A DNA stretch of 64,000 nucleotides from Puccinia triticina. Taxonomy: Eukaryota; Basidiomycota; Pucciniomycetes; Pucciniales; Pucciniaceae. Location of the stretch: assembly GCF_026914185.1 (NCBI RefSeq), contig NC_070568.1, forward strand, positions 992,001-1,056,000, given 5' to 3'. Shown one piece after another: positions 56,491-64,000 of the stretch. The notes beneath the pieces are model-generated. The model ran no database searches. It saw only the letters and a program-made list of their open reading frames with translations, and was not told the DNA's origin. The position numbers and the translations under genes were made by a program. Numbering within the stretch: the stretch's first letter is position 1; each line of letters opens with the position of its first letter.

Positions 56491-57673
56491 ATTAAATTTC
56501 CCAAAAAAAATACTCAAAGTTTGAGGTTGGGAAAATCATTGAAAAAAAATCACTCCGTGTTGAAAAAAAATGCAAACTGAGCGTGCTCAGCCAAAAAAAT
56601 AAAAATGTGTCAGACTGAGTAAAAAACAATGGGGCACATTTTTGGGTTGATTTGTTGGACGGGCCTGCACAAGGCCCGCATGGGCCCCTAACAGGCCCGT
56701 TGGGCCCATTGAAAAAGTAGTAATTGTTTGGAATTCCCATGCTCTGCTAAAATGTGAAATGGGTTAAAATGAATGAAAAGTGAGGGGGTACATTTCTGGG
56801 GAGATGTTTTGGACGGGCCTGAATGAGGCCCACATGGCCCCCAAAAAGCCCACTGGGCCCATTGAAAGAGTAGCCTTGGTCAAGAATGCCTATGCTCAGC
56901 TAAGAAACAAAAATGTGTCAACCTGTGTAAAAAACATGGGGCCACACTTTTGGGGAGGGCTTATTGACAGACCTGCATCAGGCCCGTCAGGGCCCACCCA
57001 AAGCTGGTTGGGCCAACCCAGAAGTAGTCTTGCTTAAGATTGCCCATATGATGTTTGAGAACAGCACCAATTGACCACTAATCAAGAGAAGATATTGAAG
57101 GGCTTCTGACATCTGTGTGACATTTGTGAACTCACAGAATGTATGTCCCTTTCCTTCCCTTGGAAATCTGTTGGCCCGTACGGGCCTGATGCAGGCCCGT
57201 CCAAAAAGCCTCCCCAGCAATGTGCCCCTAGGGTTTTTACTCAGTCTGACACATTTTTATTTCTTAGCTAAGCGTATGCTTTCTTAACCAAGGCTACTCT
57301 TTCAATGGGCACAGTGGGCTTTGTGGGGCCCATTTGGGCCTCATTCAGGCCCGTCCAAAATAATCTCCCCAAGAATGTACCCTCATGGTTTTTATTCAGT
57401 TTGACCCATTTCACATTTTAGCAGAGCATTCAAATTCCAAACAATTACTACTTTTTCAATGGGCCCAACGGGCCTTTTAGGGGCACGGGCCTTGTGCAGG
57501 CCCATCCAACAAATCACCCTAAAAATGTGCCCCATTGTTTTTTACTCAGTCTGACACATTTTTATTTTTTTGGCTGAGCACGCTCACTTTGCATTTTTTT
57601 TCAGTACGCAGTGATTTTTTTTCAATGATTTTTCCAACCTCAAACTTTGAGTATTTTTTTTGGGAAATTTAAT
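56491..57673. mobile_element. 1183 bp palindromic element, TA target
   Basis: Two arms of about 540 bp are near-perfect inverted copies around a short centre near 57075. The ends are ATTAAATTTCCC; TA lies on each side (56489-56490 and 57674-57675), as for Tc1/mariner targets. Each arm has three modules of about 160-190 bp with ACGGGCCTG...AGGCCC hairpins and GGGCCCATTGAAA. No transposase is present. Removal restores the Pol frame exactly. Confidence 0.88.
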
Positions 57674-58912
57674 TATTCTTGAAGTGAGTGAGGGTTGAGT
57701 AATTTTTAATGAACATTCTAACATATACACAGATACCTAGGAATCCTCTGACATCTGAAGGAGTGGTGGGAATTGGCCAGGTTTCAATTTTGTTGAGCAT
57801 CTTGATGGATATCCTTCTGCCTTCCTTACAAACCACATGGCCAACCAGATCCAGAGCAGGTACACAGCAAGCAAATTTCTTCCCAGAGATGGTGAGTCCA
57901 GCTTCTTCAATCCTGAAAAGAATCCTTTCCAGAGTAATGGCATATTCATAGATAAATCTTCTAATCTGGGGGTTGTCCTTTAGAGTTTCTTCATTGTAGT
58001 CAGAGGTTGGTCCTTTTATACCTCCATCATCCACAAAGATTCCCATATGTTGAGGTAGTTCATCCTGGAGTATCCACATCATTTGGGCCTGGTAAACTGC
58101 AACTGAATTGGTGGCTCCTTGGGGTAATCTGGTAAGTTGAAATCTTCCAAGGGGTGTTTCAAAGGTGGTCAGAGGTCTGGATTCTGGAGCTAATTCTCTT
58201 TCATCATATCCTCCCATAATGTCACCTAGTCCATAGCAAGCCCTTCCAGTGAATGATTCAATGAGTTCCTCTGTCTTTGGTGGTAGTCCAGCGTCCTTAA
58301 TGGTGACTTTGTTGAGTTTCTGAAGGTCATGTACAATTCTGAGCTTACCATCCTGCTTCTTTACACAAAATATAGGGCTGGAATAACTGGAAAAGGATTG
58401 TTCATAGAGGCCAGTGCTGAGTCTTTCCCTTACCAATTCTATAACCTGGTCCTTGATGGGTGCAGGAATTGGAATTGGTTTCTGTTGCCAAGGTTCATGG
58501 GGAATGACTGGAATAATATAAGGCTGTCCATAGGTGTGTTTAAGAAGGCCTCTTTCTGTTTCCACAAAAGCCAAAGCACCTTGTCTAATCACAATTACCC
58601 ATACCAGCAGGAGATATTCTTGAGGAGAGAGCCATCCAGGAGGTCCAAAGTTGATGAGGTCCAGCCTTTCTTGAGTAATCTTAGAGGTAGGAGTGAATGG
58701 TGGAGGAAATGGGCTCAAAGGAGTGAGGTAAGGATCTCTGGAGAGTGGTGGCCTTGATAATGGGGGATTGAGAGATAATGGCATTGGTTGGTTTACTGGT
58801 TTTATTTTTTTTAGAGTTGATTTATATTTTGCTGAATGAGTGTCTACAGTTTGTTGCTTTTGGTTGTTTTCCAGGGTTGCAGTTGTAAGGGAAGGGAACT
58901 GAAAACCTGGTC

Positions 58913-61357
58913 TCAATCTAAAAAATTTAACAGTCCAGAATTGGAAGGTATGCTGGTTTCCCACTTCTGATTACTGGGGAGTATGATTGGAACCAAAAAA
59001 GTCTGACCAGCTGAATCCATGATTGAAAGTGCTTCTCCTCTGGCTCCATTGTAGTTGATGTTAGCTGAGACATCCATCAAGAAAGGCTTTCCAATAATCA
59101 TCTGAACTGGTCCTTTGGCTACCCAGAAATGAACTGTCCTGACTACTTTCCCAATGGTTACCTCCACATCTTCAGCAATTCCAGGTATATCAGTAAGGTG
59201 ACCTCCAATTCCTTTGAGCTTCATAGATTTAGCAGTGAGTACTAATCGAAGTTTATGTGCAAGAGTTTCAGGAATAATGTTGACCATAGAGCCAGTATCC
59301 AAGAGTGCTTGATGTTTCTCTCCTCCAATAGTGATGGTGATGTATCCAAGGGGGCAGGAGTAGTGAGTAGTGGGTTGCTCCTGTGCTGGTTCTTCTCCAT
59401 CCTCCATGTCTGTGAAGTTTGCTGATTTGACACCATCCAATGGGACCCTTCTGTTGGTTATCTTCTTCCTAATACAGTCAGTAACTCCTGGTGATATAGC
59501 AAAGATTTCTCCAAAGGCCAACTCCATCTTTCCTGCAGTCAACATCCTACTAGCCACTTCCTCTTCAATTCCTGGGTACTCCTTGGCCAAAGTCTTTTCC
59601 AAATAGGTTTTCTTAACTGGTTTGTCCTTAGGTGCAGTGGTTGAATCCTTGTCCTTATCCTGGAATCTGACCTGAGGGGAGCCTTTTGAAGTAGGGGATT
59701 TGGAAGCACTAGGAGTGGGGGGCTGTGTCATGTGAAGTAAGTCCTCTGTATCCATGTCCATTAGGTCCTGTTTCTCCTTCCTGATCCTTTCGTCTGACTT
59801 GGCTGATTCCTCTTCATCCTGATCCTTAGAGTTGTTTCTGGTCCTCTTTCCAAGGTCTGCTTCATAACTATGGGTTTGATAATAGACTGGGTCCTCCTCT
59901 AGTTGGCCAAAAGAAGATGTGAGCTTAGTTTTAGAGTACTCTTCCACTGGGGTTCTGATTGGTCTGCTTGGAATCCAGGGAATAACTGATTTGTCTGGAA
60001 GTCTGTAATCTCTGCCATCCTTGATAACAGCACCACTAGACATGTCCTGGGCAAGTTGAGAGCAGCTGTTGGTTACATGGGTTTCTTGATGACAATAATA
60101 GCATTTGAATGGCCAGGTCCTAGCAGGTTTGTCCATGTGGGGAGGTAGTCCTTTGCCAGCAGTGAGAGATGCAAGTTGTTTGGTAAGGAGTTCCACTTGT
60201 TTGTCCAGAGAAGTAGAAGCAGTAGGGGCAGCTCCCTGAGTAGCAGGTGTGGGTTTGGAGGTCCTAGGTGAGTTGTCCAAAGTGAATTTCTCTTCTGCCC
60301 TCCATTCAGTCCTTCTGTTGACCACTGATCTTGAGTAAACTTCCTGGTGAATGTAGTTAAGAAGAGTTTCAGTGTCTGGCAAGATATCACCTCCATCCTT
60401 TGAGGCTAGCATTTGATTGTCCTTCATCAAGCTCCTAGTAACCCTTTGATCCAGATCCTTGTGAAGAGTTTCCAAAAGAAGGTGTCTGAATTCCTCCAGG
60501 CTGGTACTGTACCCCATCCTTACCAAGTAGTGAGTGATGGTTTCAAACTTGTTTCTGAATGTGTTGAAGGTTTCCAAGGTGCTGATTCCTCCATCCTGAG
60601 CTGATTTGTAGACTAGTTTCCTGAGATCCTCCCTGGTATATCTGACCAATGGCTGAGAGGTTCCAAATCTGGTGAGTAACTGTTTCTTCAGGGTTTCCCA
60701 ATCCAAGTTTTCATGGCCTGACATGTCTTCCACTTCATCCTTAAGGTCCAACCCTTTGATAAAAGCAATGATTTGTCCAGCCAGTTCCTTAGAGTTAGCA
60801 CCATCATCTCTTCCAGCACTTTCATACCTTCTAATGAATTTCTCCACAGGCATGTTGGTTCCATCAAAGAAGAGCTCTTTGTCCATGGGTTTGATCTTTA
60901 CTCCTCTGCTGACAGGATCCTGATACCTAGGCATAGCTGGTTCCTTATTTAAAAAGTGAGTGTTGGACCTGGTGGAGTGTGTTGAGTTGTCCCTTTGGCT
61001 CTGGAACCTGGGAAAACGGGGTGGAGGTGCCTCTAAATCTTCTGAATCTTCTGAAGGCTGATTGGTATCTCTATATCCTGTGTATCTAGGGATACCAGAA
61101 GTCTGAGGTCCAAATGGAGGTCTGTAAGAACTGGAGTTGACTTGTGGAGTAGAAGAAACCTGAGGATCTGGAGCATTGGAAGAAGCCTGTGGACCTGGAC
61201 CAGTAGAAGAAGGTTGGTAACCTGGACCAGTAGGAGGAACCTGAGTCTGACCAGCATTGGAAGTGGTGGAGTCCTGAACTGCAGCATTACTGGAAGGATC
61301 CACTGGAGGGTAAAGACTGGGAGCAACATTGGTGTTGGGAGATCCTTGGGCAGACAT
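58913..61357 (-). CDS. Gypsy B Gag-protease (814 aa)
   Basis: An intact frame from ATG 61357. It has a Pro/Ser/Gln-rich N-terminus (residues 1-140), then Gag capsid-like helices (ELFFDGTNMPVEKFIRRYE, LDWETLKKQLLTRFG, LETFNTFRNKFETITHYL). A zinc knuckle CYYCHQETHVTNSC sits near residue 420, followed by a charged linker. An aspartic protease follows (ALLDTGSMVNIIPETLAHKL, later IIGKPFLMDVSANI). The stop TGA 58913-58915 lies six bases past a slippery heptamer. Pol overlaps by about 50 bases in the -1 frame. The gene looks functional. It would yield Gag and, at low rate, Gag-Pol. Confidence 0.9.
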   Translation of the reverse strand: MSAQGSPNTNVAPSLYPPVDPSSNAAVQDSTTSNAGQTQVPPTGPGYQPSSTGPGPQASSNAPDPQVSSTPQVNSSSYRPPFGPQTSGIPRYTGYRDTNQPSEDSEDLEAPPPRFPRFQSQRDNSTHSTRSNTHFLNKEPAMPRYQDPVSRGVKIKPMDKELFFDGTNMPVEKFIRRYESAGRDDGANSKELAGQIIAFIKGLDLKDEVEDMSGHENLDWETLKKQLLTRFGTSQPLVRYTREDLRKLVYKSAQDGGISTLETFNTFRNKFETITHYLVRMGYSTSLEEFRHLLLETLHKDLDQRVTRSLMKDNQMLASKDGGDILPDTETLLNYIHQEVYSRSVVNRRTEWRAEEKFTLDNSPRTSKPTPATQGAAPTASTSLDKQVELLTKQLASLTAGKGLPPHMDKPARTWPFKCYYCHQETHVTNSCSQLAQDMSSGAVIKDGRDYRLPDKSVIPWIPSRPIRTPVEEYSKTKLTSSFGQLEEDPVYYQTHSYEADLGKRTRNNSKDQDEEESAKSDERIRKEKQDLMDMDTEDLLHMTQPPTPSASKSPTSKGSPQVRFQDKDKDSTTAPKDKPVKKTYLEKTLAKEYPGIEEEVASRMLTAGKMELAFGEIFAISPGVTDCIRKKITNRRVPLDGVKSANFTDMEDGEEPAQEQPTTHYSCPLGYITITIGGEKHQALLDTGSMVNIIPETLAHKLRLVLTAKSMKLKGIGGHLTDIPGIAEDVEVTIGKVVRTVHFWVAKGPVQMIIGKPFLMDVSANINYNGARGEALSIMDSAGQTFLVPIILPSNQKWETSIPSNSGLLNFLD
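58922..58928 (-). promoter_or_regulatory. -1 ribosomal frameshift heptamer A_AAT_TTT
   Basis: In the Gag frame the codons are TTA AAT TTT TTA GAT TGA. A_AAT_TTT fits the X_XXY_YYZ rule and lies just before the Gag stop. Slipping back one base gives KFFRLRPGFQF, the start of the Pol frame. Confidence 0.8.
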
Positions 61358-61564
61358 GATTGAAGCAGGTAAGTTGAATCTAAACCTGAAGAGTGTTGAA
61401 GGTTGATAATGGAGATGCTGATAGTGTTATTATTGGTTGAAGTTGATTCTAAAAGCAGGAGGTTGATTTATAAAGAAAGGAGTATGAGGATGTGTAGGTA
61501 AAAGTAGTATGTAGCTGATGGTAAGAGTGTTACTAGATCTGAAGATATCTGAAGTATATAAAGG

Positions 61565-61581
61565 CCACTGTTGGGACACCA
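61565..61581 (-). promoter_or_regulatory. Primer binding site of gypsy B
   Basis: Element strand TGGTGTCCCAACAGTGG, 2 bases after the 5' LTR. It begins with TGG as expected for pairing with a tRNA 3' CCA. The tRNA was not identified. Confidence 0.65.
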
Positions 61582-61583
61582 CT

Positions 61584-62549
61584 TGTGGAACTACTCAAGG
61601 GGGAGAATAGAGCTTGGAAGGGAAATGGATAGCAACACTAGTACTAATGTAAGCTATGCAAGGGTGCTGATGAGGCTGCCTTCCTGACTAATGCTGAGGG
61701 GATGAGAGTAACACTAAGAAAAAGAAGAAAAGGTGTGGCTGATTTCTGCTTGATCTTAGGAGCTAGTACTATGAGCTTAACTACTGACTACTGAGGGTAA
61801 GAGAGTTGGAGCAATGGTTGAAAAGGGGGGGGAAAGCAATGGGCAATGGTTCAATGGCAATGGGTTGATGAGAATGGGCACTTATAATTTTCTGTATCTA
61901 AAATTATCTATAAATTCTGCATGAGGTACAAGTGAGGGGGGAAAGACAGTTCTTATATGAAGGAAGGATGAGCACAGACAATGAGGAGTTCTGGCTATGG
62001 GATTGAAGGTTGTACAAATGAGGAAGAGTGATGTGAACATAGTAACAGTATTTAATGATGAGCAATGCTGAAAGGGGAATGCTGGTTATGGGAATAAAAG
62101 AATGTACTAATGGGGAAGGGTGATGAGAACATAGTAACTACTTGTAATGATGAGCACTACTGAAAGAGGTAAGCACAGATCCAATGATGTAAGGTGTACA
62201 ATAGGCATAGTACATAATGAGAAATGTATGTAAAGGGTTTAGTATGTGAGAATAAATATGTAAAAAGAATTTACTGTAATGATTCAAGTAGTTTACTAAT
62301 GAAATGAGTATTGTAACTAATGAAGAATGTAGGTTGTCTGTAAGTCTTATATCCTCTATAACTACTGAACCATTGAAGATAAGGGGGTACTATGTATGAG
62401 TGACTATAGGTGAAATTTGGCGTAGAATCTGAATATGCAATAATAATGAGGTATTTGTGAAGGGTTATGGGGAGATGGGAAATGTAATGATGAATATATG
62501 TAAAGAAAAGCAATAAAATACTACTTATGGTTTGGAATGGAGCACCACA
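61584..62549 (-). repeat. 5' LTR of gypsy B
   Basis: A 966 bp LTR next to the primer site. After 62549 the DIRS frame resumes. Confidence 0.92.
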
Positions 62550-62697
62550 ACGTTCTGGCCAAGACGTGAAACATCAACTACTTGTCCCTATTCCTGAAGA
62601 CCTGAAACACCTGCTGTCTCAGTTTGTCTTCTTGATTTGATTTGTTTTCTTTCTCTTTGCAAATCCATTCACATTGTCTTGCATCTCATATCAGATC

Positions 62698-63752
62698 ATG
62701 AACCCATCTGTGTTCTATTCATTTAAAGATTTCACTTCCACGGGTTATACACTCAAACAACCCTCAGACTTGGATTTCTTAACCTTGCGCGGCTGGGAAA
62801 TTGGCACCCTACGCAGTTATAATACTGCGGTGAAGAAGTTCCTCACATTCAAACGTGCGGTTGGCGATAAGACTTTTGACCTCCCGGCCACAAAACATGA
62901 CATTTACCAGTTCTGCAAGTGGGCTGGCAGGAAGCCGGACAAGGAGGAAACTCATGAGATCTCCTCAAATACCCTGAAGAAATACCTGCACGGGATGAAG
63001 GCCTGGCACTTGTATCATGACGAGAAGTCCCCACTGGCTTGCAATATGAAAGTGGCATTAATCCTAAAGGTGTTGGCAAAGAAGGACTCACTCAGACCAA
63101 AACGTGAGAAGAAGGCGGCCGTGATGATTTATGATCTCATTGCTTTGGCCGACAAACTCTTGGGGGGGACGCTTTTGATTTAGCTCTCTTGGATCTGTGC
63201 GTGGTGTCTTTTTGGGGTTTGGCCAAGCTAGGCAAAGTGACATACTCTTGTCGGTCTGGAGAACCAGACTTAAACAAAGGGATTCGGAAATCCAACGTGT
63301 GGCTGTCCATGGACGGAACCTCTGCTACCACATCTCTTTGCTTCGCCAAAACGGCCCAACCAGGCGACGTCCAGTACCTACGGTTGATGGCAACAAATAA
63401 CATCTTGTGCCCGATTAGGGCTATCAACAGGCGGCTTAATAGTGGTGGATCTTTGTCCAAATCCCTGTTTGGTTTTCAATCACCGAGTGGCCGGGTCAAT
63501 CTAACCAAAAACGCGGCACGCGCACGACTAGCTCAAGCGTGGGCTTCCATGGGTAGAACAGGGATATCGGGTCACTCCTTTAGGTTAGGAGGCGCGTCAA
63601 TTAGAAACGCAATTGGCGTGGACATTGCAGCTATTTGCGCTCTAGGTAAATGGAAATCTTCGTGTTACAAGCTGTATATAAGGCATTACTCGCCGGGTGA
63701 AATTTTGGCTACTATTGCGGCCTTAGAGTCTCTGGACGTCAATGTCTGTTAA
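62698..63752 (+). pseudogene. DIRS tyrosine recombinase, one frameshift, Arg I replaced
   Basis: This enzyme would insert circular DIRS DNA. ATG 62698 starts MNPSVFYSFKDF. The N-terminal SAM-like core-binding part (WEIGTLRSYNTAVKKFLTFK, TLKKYLHGMKAWHLYH) runs to LADKLLGG. A run of seven G at about 63162 shifts the frame; then DAFDLALLDLCVVSFWGLAK begins the catalytic domain. GLAKLGK replaces the usual GLARLGE, so the first catalytic Arg is Lys. SGHSFRLGGAS keeps His-x-x-Arg, GKWKSS the third site, and YKLYIRHYS the nucleophile Tyr. The stop is TAA 63750-63752. Homopolymer frameshift could be a sequencing error; the Arg to Lys change is not. Confidence 0.85.
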
Positions 63753-64000
63753 ATTTTTCCTCAATTTATGTGTGTCGGGCAAGTAAGAGGGGTTGAAGTG
63801 TGGGGGTTTGGGTAGGCTCAGGCTTCTCCCAGAGTTGAGGGTGTAGCCCAAAACCCTTTTCCACACCTGCCAACGGCAGCCACTCCCTCTCTTCTCTCTC
63901 TGCTTCAGGAGGAGAGTTGTTGAGAAATACTGGCTCTCACCCAGGAGCTCCTACCTTCCAGGTAGGGAGACTCCATGGGTATGAAGAAGCTCAGCAAGCT
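63753..64000 (+). other. DIRS 3' flank, possible terminal repeat
   Basis: Pyrimidine-rich sequence with CTTCTCCCAGAGTTGAGGG and TGAGAAATACTGG. DIRS elements end in split repeats, but the partner copies are not in view. Confidence 0.35.

Larger units (their letters stand above)
54582..58964 (-). pseudogene. Gypsy B Pol: reverse transcriptase, RNase H, integrase
   Basis: Pol is entered by -1 frameshift from Gag. RT has LYEQSFSSYSSPIFCVKKQD, LGDIMGGYDE, LTRLPQGATNSVAVYQ and catalytic GIFVDDGGIKG. After THFKN (57676) the palindrome 56491-57673 interrupts; the frame resumes ILEVTAPLRRLTRKDSSWDW. RNase H has IKLSVDYSVIAAGAVL and LRVDAQCLIGMI. Integrase starts SLHESLGHRGIAETYRRIKL, a TAG at 55556-55554, WPGLKRG and CETCQK. 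The core triad lies in VSLDTVHI, TVDGGSEF and EANGMVERGN. A C-terminal WNGPYRIKAQ (SH3-like) follows, with the stop at 54582. There is no chromodomain. Apart from the TAG and the insertion the frame is clean. Confidence 0.9.
50582..62549 (-). mobile_element. Gypsy element B, nearly complete (12 kb)
   Basis: A Ty3/gypsy element on the minus strand with LTRs 50582-51550 (969 bp) and 61584-62549 (966 bp). They start TGTGGTGCTCC and end GTAGTTCCACA and are nearly identical, with small indels near 50930. ACGT flanks both sides (50578-50581 and 62550-62553). Order: 5' LTR, primer site, Gag-protease, -1 frameshift, Pol (RT, RNase H, integrase), a 3 kb tail with an antisense gene and repeats, polypurine tract, 3' LTR. 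Lesions are a TAG in Pol and a palindromic DNA element in Pol. Confidence 0.92.
50015..62640 (+). pseudogene. DIRS reverse transcriptase C-terminus and RNase H, split by gypsy B
   Basis: GRLNHVLYI near 50020 marks the end of the RT region. DIGWVGDASTSFGIGVLIGK, then WAQFRLHNPGD and SYLETVVIRLGFLMV, then VLWTENGIN and GVNLVARRVTSKENKADKLS form the DIRS-type RNase H. At 50581 the frame meets gypsy B. Continuing after 62549 it reads RGIRSGQDVKHQLLVPIPED and stops at 62640, so the insertion was exact. Some frame breaks occur before 50205. RNase H keeps the first Asp (GDAS), while TEN replaces the usual TDN. Confidence 0.78.
45513..63752 (+). mobile_element. DIRS-type (tyrosine recombinase) retrotransposon, interrupted
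   Basis: Plus-strand remnants in DIRS order: Gag (45513-46592), RNase H (about 50015-50581, resuming 62550-62640) and tyrosine recombinase (62698-63752). Gypsy B (50582-62549) splits the RNase H tail, and an antisense gene remnant (47510-49680) lies where the reverse transcriptase palm should be. I did not find the palm motif. Terminal repeats could not be delimited; the sequence after 63752 to the window end may be the 3' repeat. Confidence 0.8.

Overview
The window looks like a transposon-swamped stretch of a rust fungus genome (Basidiomycota, Pucciniales). The evidence is short GT-AG introns (about 70-100 bp) in the host genes, a secreted AA9-type polysaccharide monooxygenase, and Ty1/copia, Ty3/gypsy, DIRS and Tad/I-like LINE elements whose proteins resemble the repeat families I know from Puccinia-type genomes. 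Species cannot be fixed from sequence alone. Only three host genes are well supported: the 3' end of a uracil-DNA glycosylase gene (1-443), a seven-helix membrane protein with broken frames (1604-3410, minus), and a four-exon AA9 monooxygenase carrying a C-terminal CFEM-like domain (31375-32819, minus).

Region 3.98-17.2 kb is a nested retrotransposon complex. A LINE on the minus strand (poly-A tail at 3981-3997) was entered by two copia-class elements. One is a 1.75 kb gag-only element (4660-6410, 372 bp LTRs, GGTTC target duplication) in LINE ORF2. The other is a full-length copia element (10776-16663, 794 bp LTRs that look identical by eye, GCAGG duplication) in LINE ORF1. Both LINE frames rejoin exactly when the insertions are removed in thought. 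Next comes a complete 594 bp TRIM (17646-18239, 98 bp LTRs, AAACA duplication). The TRIM and the two copia elements all have primer sites matching the anticodon arm, not the 3' end, of a tRNA, and apparently three different tRNAs.

Region 18.4-25.5 kb holds a MITE with an 8 bp duplication inside a decayed SANT-like frame, a 1.36 kb element with perfect 40 bp inverted ends full of minisatellite and CGCTGCG-rich foldback DNA, and a dead PIF/Harbinger transposase. From 25.5 to 31.3 kb I see almost nothing coding. From 33.8 to 35.8 kb there is a cluster of tiny MITEs and tandem repeats.

Region 35.8-42.3 kb is a damaged gypsy element (A, minus) whose Gag and Pol are separated by an LTR-like insert. 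It lies in a copia RNase H remnant. Region 45.5-63.75 kb is a DIRS-type (tyrosine recombinase) element on the plus strand. It is disrupted by an antisense multi-exon HMG-like gene remnant (47.5-49.7 kb) and by a 12 kb gypsy element (B, 50582-62549) between its RNase H and recombinase. Gypsy B is the most interesting unit: it has a canonical A_AAT_TTT -1 frameshift site between Gag and Pol, an internal copy of its polypurine tract, a 1.18 kb TA-flanked palindrome in Pol, and a spliced antisense gene between integrase and the 3' LTR.
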